Counted from the first letter of the stretch, positions 34,978-43,785 are shown. The stretch: 64,000 bases of DNA from an uncultured Lachnospiraceae bacterium (GCA_910579505.1 CAJTTZ010000004.1:124001-188000); one strand, 5' to 3'. The notes: generated from the letters alone by a model not told the origin. Made by a program: numbers and translations.

Positions 34978-35481
34978 TCAATCCGTCTCATAATATAAAC
35001 AGTCCGCCCACTCCTGAATACCGATCAAATCCATCCGTTCATCCGGCTTCACACCGTCCAGTTCCCGGTAAAAATTTGCAATCTCTGTCCCGATCCGTGA
35101 AACCTGTCTGTGCATTTTCAAATTGCCGAATAAGGCAGGACCGTCATACTCGTATATTTCTGCGCCCTCAAGCCAGAAAAACCGACAGCCGCGGTGCTTC
35201 TCCAAAAACGTCTTTGTCTCCTCTATCTTCTCATCCAGTTCTGCTTCCGGAATAAGCCCTTTTTGCTTCAATTCCTCCAGAAAAGCATAAAGCCGCTCCA
35301 CGCCCTCCTCAAAATTACCCCGCAGCGCAATTTTAAAGGGACTCCCGAATATACTTGACCTTACCCTTTTGGTTTTACAGCTCACCAGAATTTTATAGGC
35401 AATGGGAATATCATAATTGTATTCCGAAATCGCCACAAACGCTTTTTCCTTTTTCGCATACAAATAAGCTCTGTTTGCCAA
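34978..35481 (-). CDS. Conserved protein of unknown function
   Basis: The 167-residue soluble protein (RAYLYAKKEKAFVAISEYNY at its start) has no domain I recognise. It is mixed alpha/beta with a charged helical centre (ELKQKGLIPEAELDEKIEET). A TTG at 35481 is the likely start, because AGGAGGAGAAAAT lies just before it; the longer ATG frame runs into the deaminase gene in another frame. It is 11 bases from the stop of the deaminase gene, so the two are probably cotranscribed. Confidence 0.65.
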   Translation of the reverse strand: MANRAYLYAKKEKAFVAISEYNYDIPIAYKILVSCKTKRVRSSIFGSPFKIALRGNFEEGVERLYAFLEELKQKGLIPEAELDEKIEETKTFLEKHRGCRFFWLEGAEIYEYDGPALFGNLKMHRQVSRIGTEIANFYRELDGVKPDERMDLIGIQEWADCLYYETD

Positions 35482-35492
35482 ATTTTCTCCTC

Positions 35493-35981
35493 CTAATAGC
35501 CGAACGTCCCCTCCAGGGACTCGTCCTCGTCGATCCACTGCTGCACCGGAATCACCCGGTACTCATCCTCGGTATCTCTCACATACACCGTCTCGATCCC
35601 CGCATTGATGATCTGTCTCTTGCACATGGAACAGCTGCAGGAGTTTTTCACATACTCCCCCGTCTCCGCCTCCACCCCGGTCAGATACATGGCACTGCCG
35701 ATCATTTTATCCCTCGATGCGCTGATGATCGCGTTGGTCTCCGCGTGGACGCTGCGGCACAGTTCATACCGCTCACCCCTCGGAATTGCGAGCTTTTGGC
35801 GGATACACTCTCCCACGTCGGTACAGTTTTTCCTGCCTCTGGGCGCGCCCACATATCCCGTCGAGATCACCTCGTCATTTTTCACGATCACCGCACCGTA
35901 ATGTCTGCGCAGACAGGTGGAACGCTGTGCCACCATTTTTGCCAAGTCCAGATAATAATTTACTTTGTCTCTTCTCTCCAT
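35493..35981 (-). CDS. dCMP/cytidine deaminase-family protein
   Basis: This 162-residue zinc enzyme carries the deaminase motif HAETNAI (His-Ala-Glu, near residue 78) and the second zinc-binding motif CSCSMC (PCxxC-like, near 117), plus GYVGAPRGRKNC, typical of deoxycytidylate deaminases such as ComEB. It would turn dCMP into dUMP for thymidylate synthesis. The motif CSCSMC lacks the usual Pro, and the protein is on the short side, so the exact substrate is open. GGAGG precedes the ATG. Confidence 0.85.
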   Translation of the reverse strand: MERRDKVNYYLDLAKMVAQRSTCLRRHYGAVIVKNDEVISTGYVGAPRGRKNCTDVGECIRQKLAIPRGERYELCRSVHAETNAIISASRDKMIGSAMYLTGVEAETGEYVKNSCSCSMCKRQIINAGIETVYVRDTEDEYRVIPVQQWIDEDESLEGTFGY

Positions 35982-36004
35982 CTTCTATCCTCCACAACGT
36001 CAAC

Positions 36005-36367
36005 TAAAATTCTTCAGCACCATCGCCGAGATTACATGCGTTGAGTTTCGCATGGCTCTGACCAGCTTGTCGGGGTACACGATAAAATCGTCCTCCTCCC
36101 CCATCTCCGGGCGCACCGCAAACGCAAGCTGTTCCGTTTCCACCGAAAACTGTGCGTTCACCCCCTCCTTATTTCCCCTCGCGTCGAGTCTGAGCCACTT
36201 TTGGCAATCCCTGCTGCAAAGCAGATTCCGTGCCCGGCGCCCAGCACCTCCGAAGCGGTACAGGTAATTTTACCCTCACCTATATCTGCCGAATGTGAAA
36301 TATGGTCCCGGACAAATTCATAGGCAGCTTGGATAAACTTCAGTTCATGATCCGCCTTTTGAGACAA
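36005..36367 (-). pseudogene. Transglutaminase-like gene with internal deletion
   Basis: One frame reads FIQAAYEFVRDHISHSADIG and TASEVLGAGHGICFA, the catalytic-Cys region of bacterial transglutaminase-like proteins. After that the frame drifts to a stop, while another frame gives WLRLDARGNKEGVNAQFSVE and continues to a normal C-terminus ending VLKNF at 36005. The stretch between the Cys and the His/Asp parts, about 50-70 residues in relatives, is missing, with a frameshift at the join. The gene is therefore broken and its product cannot be active. Confidence 0.8.
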
Positions 36368-36370
36368 AGC

Positions 36371-36778
36371 TCATCGTTTTAGTTCCTTTCTCAATATAAT
36401 TTCCAAAGCCTCCCCCGGCAGCAAAAGCGAGCCGCAGTCCACATACCCGTTCTTCCGATAAAAGAACTGCGCCTGCTCGCTCGACAGAGTGGAAGTCAAT
36501 ACCATTTCATAACCGCACCCCGCCATATCCTTCTCCCAGAAATCGAGCAGACGTCCGCCATATCCCTTTCCTCTGTACTCTTCCAGAACATACAGCATAT
36601 TCATAAACGGCATCTCGTCCCAGAACAGATTGTACCGCAGCCAGCCGATAAAGCAGTCATTATCATACATCAACAAAATTCTTTTCGCGCGGATTGCGTT
36701 TTGCAGTTCTGATCCGCTGATATGCTTATCATATTTTCTGACTGTCTCGAAATCCTTTTCGTCGGCGTATCGGATCAT
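36371..36778 (-). CDS. GNAT-family N-acetyltransferase
   Basis: The protein of 135 residues has the GNAT acetyl-CoA motif EEYRGKGYGGRLLDFWE near residue 66 and the family's C-terminal RKNGYVDCGSLLL. It resembles small clostridial acetyltransferases of unknown substrate. The ATG at 36778 fits the usual MIRYADEKD start, with AAGGTGG upstream. It ends four bases before the decayed transglutaminase frame. A GTTWACATAA copy lies 34 bases upstream (36812-36821). Confidence 0.85.
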   Translation of the reverse strand: MIRYADEKDFETVRKYDKHISGSELQNAIRAKRILLMYDNDCFIGWLRYNLFWDEMPFMNMLYVLEEYRGKGYGGRLLDFWEKDMAGCGYEMVLTSTLSSEQAQFFYRKNGYVDCGSLLLPGEALEIILRKELKR

Positions 36779-36866
36779 AGTGACAACCACCTTCCAGGAC
36801 AATTCCTATAAGTTTACATAACACATTGTAAGTAAAGACCATATACAGCTATTCTACCGCCTTGTA

Positions 36867-37556
36867 TTATTTCCACGGACGCTTTCGCCCCGTCCATCCC
36901 ATTTCCTTCCAATACTTCGCGTCCCTCTCGTTAAAGCCCTTCCTCTGCATCAGATGCATGGCAAAAAACCAGACTCTGGTCTTGATTCCCGGTTTTACTT
37001 TTCCATACCGCTTCCTGATCTTTTTCGCCAGCGCAGTAGTCGCTTTATCAATCGAAGCCCGCTTCTTTTCACTGACGCCCTTCCATGTAATCGCCGCCAC
37101 ACCTTTCCCGTATCGGTATATTTTCCCGACGCCCCAGAAGAACAGGCTGTCCGCCATATCTTTATTGGTCGAGCTAAGACCAGCGCCCGCCGCGGTGGAA
37201 ATGCAGACGCCCTGCTTACGAAACATGGACTTTGCCGGGCGGTGCACCATCCACCGATACCCGTAATGATCTAAAAACGCTTTCATGGCGCCCGTTGCGT
37301 GATACACATAGACCGGGCTTGCCAGAATGATCACATCCGCCTCATCCATCGCGCCTGTGATTGGCGAAATTGCCCCGTAGTGCGGACATTTTTTCTCACT
37401 CTCCATAAAGCACTGGTTACAGCCCACACAAAATCTGTCAAAATCCCGCGGCAGGAAAAACTCCCTGCACTCCCCGCCGATTTTTTCGCCCAGCGCGTGC
37501 GCGATACGGTAGGTGGATCCCTTGTGGCTCTGCCCGTGTATGATAACTGTCTTCAT
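36867..37556 (-). CDS. Flavodoxin-fold NAD(P)H-dependent oxidoreductase
   Basis: The 229-residue protein has the NADPH-dependent FMN reductase fold: IHGQSHKGSTYRIAHAL near residue 6 binds the FMN phosphate, and ILASPVYVYHATGAMKAFLD near 76 binds the flavin ring. A Cys pair region, CVGCNQCFMESEKKC (43-57), is typical of the multimeric flavodoxin-like group that can carry disulfide or metal chemistry. The basic C-terminal extension (about 60 residues) is of unknown use. The substrate is unknown. Confidence 0.83.
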   Translation of the reverse strand: MKTVIIHGQSHKGSTYRIAHALGEKIGGECREFFLPRDFDRFCVGCNQCFMESEKKCPHYGAISPITGAMDEADVIILASPVYVYHATGAMKAFLDHYGYRWMVHRPAKSMFRKQGVCISTAAGAGLSSTNKDMADSLFFWGVGKIYRYGKGVAAITWKGVSEKKRASIDKATTALAKKIRKRYGKVKPGIKTRVWFFAMHLMQRKGFNERDAKYWKEMGWTGRKRPWK

Positions 37557-37570
37557 AAACTATCGCTCCC

Positions 37571-38311
37571 TCACACTAACACCATCCATATAAAACTAAC
37601 CGTCGAAAGCAGATTGCAAATACAGTGAAACAGTATACTTATGTAAAAATTCTTTTTCCTGTATGCGACATACATCACCGGCGCAAACGCCAGAATGCGA
37701 AACACATTGTTGAACGGCAGCCAGAAATGATAGAGCGAAAACAGAACCGTTATCAGGATCGGCGTAAGCGGCCCCTGCTTTTCGTAATGGGACGTCAGAT
37801 ATCCCCGGAAAAACAGTTCCTCCGTAATCGGTCCGACAAAGACGTTAAAAACAACGTAATAAATACAGGTCAGCACAAGGATCGGTCTGGAAAAAGATGC
37901 TAAGTACCCGTAATCTGTCCAGTCAAAGCCTGCAGGCAGATTTTGAAGCACGGCACTCCTCATCCCGACAAAAATCTGGTTCTCAACAGGCGCAACAAAG
38001 GCGGACAGCAGCCCCGCCACCCCAAAGAATACGAACGCGATGGCAAACGCCTTCCACCATGCCATCTTTTCCTGCCCCACAAAAGCGCTTTTCAGGGAAT
38101 ATGCGCCATATTCCTTTTTGCTTGCGAACAAAATGAACCCCAGTTCTATCGGCACCAAAGTGAACGTTCCCAGAATACAAAACAGCAGGATATACGGTAT
38201 GTTGCAAAAATGCCCCAAAATCACATAGCTGCCGCTAAGTACTGCTGTGGGTATGAAAATCCTAAGTAAAAGCCCTTTCGTATCTATTTGAATCATTGCA
38301 GCCAAAGCCAT
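37571..38311 (-). CDS. CPBP-family intramembrane metalloprotease
   Basis: This 246-residue multipass protein has the Abi/CPBP motifs: EELFFRGYL near residue 165 (EExxxR) and SLYHFW near 192 (FxxxH/HxxxB), with further polar residues in the last helices. In bacteria such proteins cleave membrane substrates or give bacteriocin self-immunity; nothing nearby decides. It has about eight membrane helices. The start could be Met1 or Met6; neither has a well-spaced ribosome site. Confidence 0.85.
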   Translation of the reverse strand: MALAAMIQIDTKGLLLRIFIPTAVLSGSYVILGHFCNIPYILLFCILGTFTLVPIELGFILFASKKEYGAYSLKSAFVGQEKMAWWKAFAIAFVFFGVAGLLSAFVAPVENQIFVGMRSAVLQNLPAGFDWTDYGYLASFSRPILVLTCIYYVVFNVFVGPITEELFFRGYLTSHYEKQGPLTPILITVLFSLYHFWLPFNNVFRILAFAPVMYVAYRKKNFYISILFHCICNLLSTVSFIWMVLV

Positions 38312-38385
38312 CCTTTCCCTGTTCCTGTCGCCCAGATTCCTCTCCGCCCGTATCAGCCTCTCCAGACAACCTCTTCGTCATTCCG

Positions 38386-38841
38386 TTACGCCCTATGTAC
38401 ATACATCCGCGACAGTTCCGGCTCCCCGTCCCCCTGCGCCATACAGAAAAACTCCCAGCCGTAACGCTCATAAAAGGCGTCGTGGTCTGTCAGAAGGTAA
38501 AGCGTGTCTATGCCCCTCTCTTTCATGTCCGCGCAGACATAGTTTAGCAGCGCGCCGGCAATGCCCATGCCGCGCCGATCCTCCTCCGTATAGACAGCGC
38601 AGACGTTGGGCGAAAGGTCTTTCCTGTCTTGAAAATCATTCTCAATCACACCAAGCCCACCTATGATCCTGCCGTCCTCCACCGCCACATACCACTGAGG
38701 AAACGGCTTTTCCCCGGCAAGGCTCTCCTCCATACTTTCCAGATATGCGGCAAGAGGAACGCCCCATTTTTCGTGAAACCACTTTGCCGCCTGCTCTTTG
38801 ATTTCCGGCTGGTCCGCCAGCCGTATGATTTGGTAATCCAT
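38386..38841 (-). CDS. GNAT-family N-acetyltransferase
   Basis: The 151-residue protein has acetyl-CoA motif TEEDRRGMGIAGALLNYV near residue 87 and the strand LYLLTDHDAFYERYGWEF near 114, typical of GNAT enzymes that act on small molecules. AGGAGG precedes the ATG. It is the third GNAT gene within 6 kb, all on the minus strand, with sequences too different for recent duplication. Confidence 0.88.
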   Translation of the reverse strand: MDYQIIRLADQPEIKEQAAKWFHEKWGVPLAAYLESMEESLAGEKPFPQWYVAVEDGRIIGGLGVIENDFQDRKDLSPNVCAVYTEEDRRGMGIAGALLNYVCADMKERGIDTLYLLTDHDAFYERYGWEFFCMAQGDGEPELSRMYVHRA

Positions 38842-38920
38842 TTTATGCCTCCTCTGGCTAATCTAAAGCCGGATTTTATTTTAAACATGCGAGCCGGGCT
38901 TGTCAAACAACTTTCCCCGT

Positions 38921-39145
38921 TCAATACCCGCAGCCATTTCTCGTGGGTCTGTCATCCTCCTTAATATATCCGGCATGAAACTCCATATTGATCTGCTTCA
39001 GTTCCTTCTTTCCGTCAATGTAATCCTGATACATATCGGCAAGCCCCGCCATACAGCCGTCGCAATTTGCGCTGATGTTGCCCAGTGAATCCCTGACGAT
39101 CTTTTCCCTCTCTTCTCTCGTTGTCTCCGCAATCAAATATCCCAT
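38921..39145 (-). CDS. Small conserved protein, PurH-like name in databases
   Basis: The protein of about 74 residues (MGYLIAETTREEREKIVRDS, then ANCDGCMAGLADMYQDYIDG) resembles short clostridial proteins that are sometimes labelled purine biosynthesis protein without evidence. It has a CDGC pair that could bind metal. The ATG at 39145 overlaps the stop of the methyltransferase gene and has GGGGTGA upstream, so translation is coupled. Function is unknown. Confidence 0.7.
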   Translation of the reverse strand: MGYLIAETTREEREKIVRDSLGNISANCDGCMAGLADMYQDYIDGKKELKQINMEFHAGYIKEDDRPTRNGCGY

Positions 39146-39147
39146 TC

Positions 39148-39903
39148 TCAATCACCCCACACGTCAAATTTTTTCGCCCTTATCAGTAAAAAATCTGGTT
39201 TATGCAACAAATCCCTATATTCCGGATGCGCTTTCAGCATGTCCGCATCCGGCAGCGGCTCGATCATCTTTTCAATCACAAAACCCGCGTCAATCAATGT
39301 ATTCACAATCGTTGCAAATGTCCTATGATATTTTTTCACATGCTCTACAAACCATACACACTCTCTTTCACCCTCAATCCCGTAGTCTGCCAGATTTAAA
39401 TAGATCTTCTCTCCGTTTTCGTCCCTTGTCCATCTGTCGCCCCCGGAGTGACAAGTGCAAAGCGGATTCTCCTGAGAGAATACAAGCACGCCGCCTCCAT
39501 CCAACAACTGATATATGTTTTTCACAACGCCCGAAAAATCTTCTACATAGTGAAAAGCCAGCGAACTGACTACCATGTCAAACTTCCCGTTCAGCCTCGC
39601 AATATCCTCCATCGGCATATGTATATATGTTATCTTTGGATGTGCATTCTCCTTTTTCGCAACCGCAAGCATCTTCTCAGAAATATCTATTCCCGTCACA
39701 TGGTCAGCACCCGCCTCCATAAAATACTTACAATGCTCTCCAAAACCACAGCCCAAATCCAATACCTTTCTGCCGCGCAAATCCGGCAACAGGGAAAGCA
39801 GCGCCGGAATCTCAAACAACTTGTTTGCATTCACTTCATTGTCTCTGATCTTTCTGTATCCCTCGAAAAAAGTTTCATTATCATATATGTTCTGCTTCGC
39901 CAT
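39148..39903 (-). CDS. Class I SAM-dependent methyltransferase
   Basis: This 251-residue protein has a Rossmann methyltransferase core: motif I VLDLGCGFGEHCKYF near residue 45, motif II acid in VTGIDISEKML, and motif IV DMVVSSLAFHYV near 110. It is of the UbiE/COQ5-like methyltransferase_11 group; the substrate is unknown. GGGGTGATG precedes the ATG. The small gene that follows overlaps its stop, and the divergent argG promoter lies upstream. Confidence 0.88.
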   Translation of the reverse strand: MAKQNIYDNETFFEGYRKIRDNEVNANKLFEIPALLSLLPDLRGRKVLDLGCGFGEHCKYFMEAGADHVTGIDISEKMLAVAKKENAHPKITYIHMPMEDIARLNGKFDMVVSSLAFHYVEDFSGVVKNIYQLLDGGGVLVFSQENPLCTCHSGGDRWTRDENGEKIYLNLADYGIEGERECVWFVEHVKKYHRTFATIVNTLIDAGFVIEKMIEPLPDADMLKAHPEYRDLLHKPDFLLIRAKKFDVWGD

Positions 39904-39956
39904 ATTGCATCACCCCATCCTTCCAAGACACCCACACGCATAACTATACACCGTGA

Positions 39957-40026
39957 ATGCATAATATACAACTATTTTTTCTCTTTATGCATAAATATCG
40001 CAAATATTCATATAAATTATGCATAA
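39957..40026 (+). promoter_or_regulatory. Candidate ArgR sites upstream of argG
   Basis: ATGCATAA occurs three times, at 39957, 39987 and 40019, spaced 30 and 32 bases (about three helical turns). The last two extend to TTATGCATAAATWT. They are AT-rich, like ARG boxes, and the third ends just before the -35 element. Assignment to ArgR is inference from the position. Confidence 0.5.
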
Positions 40027-40034
40027 ATTTACAC

Positions 40035-40063
40035 TTGCATTCTCGCCCGTCCTGTTGTATATT
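40035..40063 (+). promoter_or_regulatory. argG promoter
   Basis: TTGCAT (40035-40040) and TATATT (40058-40063) are 17 bases apart, about 105 bases before the argG ATG. Confidence 0.6.
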
Positions 40064-40169
40064 GTTTTAAGGGCAGACGCGGTCCGCCATTTTCCGGCAG
40101 ACACTATGTGCCCACCAGAGAACCGTAACAATAAAAGTATATTACATATTTCAAATGGAGGAAACGAAA

Positions 40170-41393
40170 ATGAAAGAAAAAGTAGTTCTTGCGTATTCCG
40201 GCGGACTTGATACGACCGTTATCATCCCCTGGTTAAAGGAAAATTTCGACTATGAAGTCATCTGCGTGTGCGGCAACTGCGGGCAGGCGGAGGAGCTTGA
40301 CGGTCTTGAGGAGCGCGCCCTCTCAAGCGGCGCATCCAAGCTCTACATCGAGGACCTGACCGACGAGTTCTGCGACGACTTTATCATGCCCTGCGTACAG
40401 GCGCACGCTGTCTATGAGAACAAATACCTGCTCGGTACATCCATGGCAAGGCCCGTGATCGCCAAGAAGTTAGTTGAGATCGCCCGCAAGGAAGGCGCGA
40501 CCGCCATCTGCCACGGCGCGACGGGCAAGGGCAACGACCAGATCCGTTTTGAGCTGGGCATCAAGGCGCTTGCTCCCGACTTAAAGATCATCGCGGCATG
40601 GAGAAATGAAAAGTGGACCTTAAACTCCCGCGAGGAGGAGATCGAATATTGCAAACAGCACGGCATCAACCTTCCCTTCTCCGCGGATTCCAGCTACAGC
40701 CGCGACCGCAACCTCTGGCACATAAGCCACGAGGGCTTAGAGCTGGAAGACCCCGCCAACGAGCCTAACTACGAGCATCTGCTCGTGCTCGGCACCACGC
40801 CTGAGAAGGCTCCCGAGGAAGGCGAGTACGTGACCATGACTTTTGAGAAAGGGATCCCCACTTCCGTAAACGGCAAGAAAATGAAGGTGGCTGATATCAT
40901 TGCCACCTTAAACGAGCTGGGCGGCAAGCACGGCATCGGCATCGTCGATATCGTTGAAAACCGCGTGGTCGGCATGAAGTCCCGCGGCGTGTACGAAACG
41001 CCCGGCGGCACCATCCTCTACGAGGCGCACCAGCAGCTTGAGGAGCTGATCCTCGACCGCGACACTTACGCTTTAAAGGCCGACCTCGGCAACAAATTCG
41101 CACAGGTGGTCTACGAGGGCAAGTGGTTCACCCCTCTGCGCGAGGCGCTGCAGGCGTTCATCGAGTCCACGCAGCGGTATGTGACCGGCGAAGTGAAATT
41201 CAAGCTCTACAAGGGCAACATCATCAAGGCAGGCACCACCTCTCCGTACACACTCTACAACGAGAGCATCGCCTCCTTTACCACCGGCGACCTCTACGAC
41301 CACCACGACGCGGAGGGCTTCATCAATCTCTTCGGCTTATCCTGCAAGGTTCGCGCAATGAAGATGCAGGAACAGGGTGAGAAGCTGCTCTGA
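40170..41393 (+). CDS. argG: Argininosuccinate synthase
   Basis: The 407-residue protein joins citrulline and aspartate in the next-to-last step of arginine synthesis. AYSGGLDTT near residue 8 is the PP-loop that binds ATP; further family signatures include GATGKGNDQIRFE near 115 and SADSSYSRDRNLWH near 170. The ATG at 40170 has GGAGG 8 bases before it. It is transcribed alone, 27 kb from argJBD, without argH beside it. Its codon use is more biased to C/G endings than the neighbours, a sign of high expression. Confidence 0.97.
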   Translation: MKEKVVLAYSGGLDTTVIIPWLKENFDYEVICVCGNCGQAEELDGLEERALSSGASKLYIEDLTDEFCDDFIMPCVQAHAVYENKYLLGTSMARPVIAKKLVEIARKEGATAICHGATGKGNDQIRFELGIKALAPDLKIIAAWRNEKWTLNSREEEIEYCKQHGINLPFSADSSYSRDRNLWHISHEGLELEDPANEPNYEHLLVLGTTPEKAPEEGEYVTMTFEKGIPTSVNGKKMKVADIIATLNELGGKHGIGIVDIVENRVVGMKSRGVYETPGGTILYEAHQQLEELILDRDTYALKADLGNKFAQVVYEGKWFTPLREALQAFIESTQRYVTGEVKFKLYKGNIIKAGTTSPYTLYNESIASFTTGDLYDHHDAEGFINLFGLSCKVRAMKMQEQGEKLL

Positions 41394-41420
41394 TCTGAAA
41401 AACAAGTTATGTACAAAAAT

Positions 41421-41478
41421 CCCCGCAGTAGACTTCAGTGTATGCTGCGGGGTGTTTTTTTCTTTTTTTTCATAAATT
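41421..41478 (+). terminator. argG terminator
   Basis: CCCCGCAG and CTGCGGGG pair around a 16-base loop, followed by a run of T broken by single C bases, 28 bases after the argG stop. Confidence 0.9.
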
Positions 41479-41510
41479 TATATGATATAATGTACGCGAA
41501 TGCAATGAGC

Positions 41511-41698
41511 AGTGCATATCCGTAAGATGAAAAAATGGCAGCTTGCTGACAATTTTTTCAGATTGCGGATATATAGGGCGGTGCTAAGCGCCAGTGGCGC
41601 TTGTTCAGCACGGACCGAAGCGGAGCGAAGACAGCCCGCGAGCGAGGAAAATCGAAGATTTTTCGAGCTTGCACTGCGTTCTAAAGTGCATACACAAT
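41511..41698. repeat. Structured non-coding stretch with four hairpins
   Basis: The 360-base gap after argG holds no supportable gene. It contains an imperfect stem (ATATCCG...GAAAAAAT at 41516-41536 against 41552-41572), a strong hairpin GTGCT-AAGCGCC/GGCGCTT...AGCAC (41581-41611), GAAAATC/GATTTTTC (41647-41664) and TGCACT/AGTGCA near 41670-41690. It looks like a repeated intergenic element or small RNA region; no function is known to me. Confidence 0.5.
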
Positions 41699-41756
41699 AG
41701 ATAAATGGAGCGGGGAGCCTGCTCACTGAAATACAATAGAGAAAGCCTGATTAGCA

Positions 41757-42050
41757 ATGGACGTAATTACACTTATTATCATATATTTGGCAGTCATCAA
41801 TTTTATAAGTTTCACCGTTATGGGAGTCGATAAGCTCAAAGCCAGGAAACGCGCCTGGCGCATCCCGGAAGCCACGCTTTTCGTGCTTGCCGTCATCGGC
41901 GGCAGCGTCGGTTCGATCATCGGTATGCATCTGTTCCGCCACAAGACAAGGCACTGGTATTTTCTGTACGGGATGCCCGCCATCCTGCTCATACAGGTCC
42001 TGATCGTAGTGGCACTGCTGTCGTCCCCGATTGAGTTTATGATCCTGTAA
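41757..42050 (+). CDS. DUF1294 membrane protein
   Basis: The 97-residue protein has three membrane helices and the DUF1294 pattern: MGVDKLKARKRAWRIPEATL near residue 22 and GGSVGSIIGMHLFRHKTRH near 48. The family occurs widely in Firmicutes with no known role. Only a weak ribosome site precedes the ATG. It stands between the structured gap and the LytTR regulator gene. Confidence 0.88.
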   Translation: MDVITLIIIYLAVINFISFTVMGVDKLKARKRAWRIPEATLFVLAVIGGSVGSIIGMHLFRHKTRHWYFLYGMPAILLIQVLIVVALLSSPIEFMIL

Positions 42051-42133
42051 TCTGCGGTAATTCCCGCGAAACGAGCCGGGACCTTTATCTCATCCCGGTC
42101 ATCTTTACAATAATAATATCTGGAGGGTTCCAC

Positions 42134-42910
42134 ATGCATATAGCGGTTTGTGATGATAATATTGCGGACAGGAAACAGACGGAGCGGCTGCTTGGACGTG
42201 CCTCTGACAGGCGGCTTCACACGACAGGGGTGCTCTATATTGATTCCTACGGAAATGTGGAGGCGGTTCTGCGTTCTCCCATGCTCTACGACGCCTTTTT
42301 CATTGACATGACGAATGGACCTGTGAACGGCTTCCAGCTTGCCAGGAAATTGATCGACGCGGGCGTTGTGGCTCCTATTGTGCTGTGCATCTCCACCATC
42401 GACTACCCTTCCGTCATCGAAGCGGCACTCGCCAAAGTGCCGGATGATGTCACGGAAGCCTCCAACCACGATATTCTGCGCAGACAGTTAAAGAAACAGA
42501 TCCTCTACCTGAACAAGCCGATCAAGGTGAGCGAGCTGGATGCTATGCTGGATCACGCACAGAGTCTGAAGGCTGAGACAATTCCCACCATAGAACTCCG
42601 CGGAGAAAAAGATACGCTCTACGTCCATGAGGATGAAATTCTCTATGCGGTGAAAAGCGGCAACTATCTCCATGTGGTGCTGACCGAAGGGCGCACGCTC
42701 GACATCTTAAGCACCCTGCCCAATCTCCACGCGCAGCTAGCCATGTTCACCCATTTTGTTATTATTTCCGAGCACTGCCTAGTTAACATAACTTCCGTCC
42801 AAAAGCTTTCCCTGTTAAAACTCACCATGAAAGACGGACAGGGGTTCAGCGTGTCGCCGCTGGAACTGCCAAAAATAAAAAAAGCGCTGAAAGGAGAATG
42901 CCGCTCTTAA
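42134..42910 (+). CDS. LytTR-type response regulator, no kinase nearby
   Basis: The 258-residue protein has a receiver-like domain (1-140; VCDDNIADRKQ acidic pocket and FFIDMTNGPVNG with the likely phospho-Asp near residue 57) and a LytTR DNA-binding domain (about 155-255; EILYAVKSGNYLHVVL). The receiver has a longer insert near residues 95-125 than usual. No histidine kinase gene adjoins it. GGAGGG precedes the ATG. Its stop codon lies in the loop of a hairpin (42893-42920). A GTTWACATAA copy (42782-42791) encodes Val-Asn-Ile. Confidence 0.85.
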   Translation: MHIAVCDDNIADRKQTERLLGRASDRRLHTTGVLYIDSYGNVEAVLRSPMLYDAFFIDMTNGPVNGFQLARKLIDAGVVAPIVLCISTIDYPSVIEAALAKVPDDVTEASNHDILRRQLKKQILYLNKPIKVSELDAMLDHAQSLKAETIPTIELRGEKDTLYVHEDEILYAVKSGNYLHVVLTEGRTLDILSTLPNLHAQLAMFTHFVIISEHCLVNITSVQKLSLLKLTMKDGQGFSVSPLELPKIKKALKGECRS

Positions 42911-42920
42911 GGCATTCTCC
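42893..42920. terminator. Hairpin spanning the LytTR stop codon
   Basis: GGAGAATGCC and GGCATTCTCC pair perfectly with the TAA stop in the 8-base loop. The sequence and its CGAGTGAGA flank resemble the hairpin at 13229-13255 (flank TACGTGAGA), so it may be a repeated terminator-like element. Confidence 0.6.
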
Positions 42921-42948
42921 CGAGTGAGATTTCGTACTTCCCACTCTG

Positions 42949-43785
42949 TTATAGTGTCACAATCACGCCGCCGTCGTTGGCATACATACTGCTGACTCCG
43001 GCGGTATCCATAATCAGGATCCGTTTATAGGAAGCCCTCTTTTCCATCAGGCTGCGCATATACTCCGCCCGCTGCGCACAGTTACAGTGCGTAATCATCA
43101 GCGTTCTCTCCTCCGGGTTCTCCACGTCACCCACAATAAAGTCCGCCAATTTAGCAAGCGCCTTATTGATGCCAATCGCCTGTCCCTTCTGCTCAATGAC
43201 GCCAAGGTTTCCCACCATAACAGGTTTGATACTTAAAGTAGACGCCACCAGCGCCTTCACACTGCTTAAACGGCCGTTCTTTCGGAGCGTTTCCAGATTA
43301 TCCAGCACAAAATAGGTGCGCATCTTCCGCTTAAAGGTTTCCACTGCCTTTACTGTCTCCTCAAAACCAAGCCCCGCCTCCTTGCAGGCAATGATCTTTT
43401 CCACAAGCTGGGTCTCCCCGCAGCTTGCGGACTCGGAGTCCACCACATGGATCTTCTTCTCGCCGTACTTCTCTCCATAGAGACTCCTGCCAAGCTCCGC
43501 GCTGTTATAGCTGCCGCTCAAGTGGGAAGAAAGGGTCACCACATAGATTTCCTCAGCCCCGTCATGATATGCCTCCCGGTATTTCTCCGGGGAAGGGCAT
43601 GACGATTTCGGGCACTGCGGATAATCCGCCACCTTCTTCAAAAATTCCTTCTGGTTAAAGTTCTCATCGTCCTGAATGATATAGTCGCCCACTTCCAGTC
43701 CCAGTGGAACGATCTCAAATCTGCCGTCATTTTTATATTCTTCGGGCAGCTCACAGCAGCTGTCCACCACAATCTTATAGCTCAT
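42949..43785 (-). CDS. DegV-family fatty-acid-binding protein
   Basis: The 278-residue protein matches DegV: VDSCCELPEEY at the start, PKSSCPSPEKYREAY near 58, VTLSSHLSGSYNSA near 82 (fatty-acid carboxylate contact) and DSESASCGETQLV near 115. The group includes FakB, which binds fatty acids for phosphorylation by FakA; no fakA is nearby. GGAGG precedes the ATG by 4 bases. Single-gene unit. Confidence 0.92.
   Translation of the reverse strand: MSYKIVVDSCCELPEEYKNDGRFEIVPLGLEVGDYIIQDDENFNQKEFLKKVADYPQCPKSSCPSPEKYREAYHDGAEEIYVVTLSSHLSGSYNSAELGRSLYGEKYGEKKIHVVDSESASCGETQLVEKIIACKEAGLGFEETVKAVETFKRKMRTYFVLDNLETLRKNGRLSSVKALVASTLSIKPVMVGNLGVIEQKGQAIGINKALAKLADFIVGDVENPEERTLMITHCNCAQRAEYMRSLMEKRASYKRILIMDTAGVSSMYANDGGVIVTL

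Noticed and set aside
24803..41414. Near copies of the decamer (24803, 33982, 34833, 37639, 41405)
   Set aside because: Each differs from GTTWACATAA in one or more positions; they were left out of the count of 20 so that it rests only on exact matches.
41723..42469. 248-codon minus-strand frame opposite the DUF1294 and LytTR genes
   Set aside because: Antisense to two genes with clear domains and ribosome sites.
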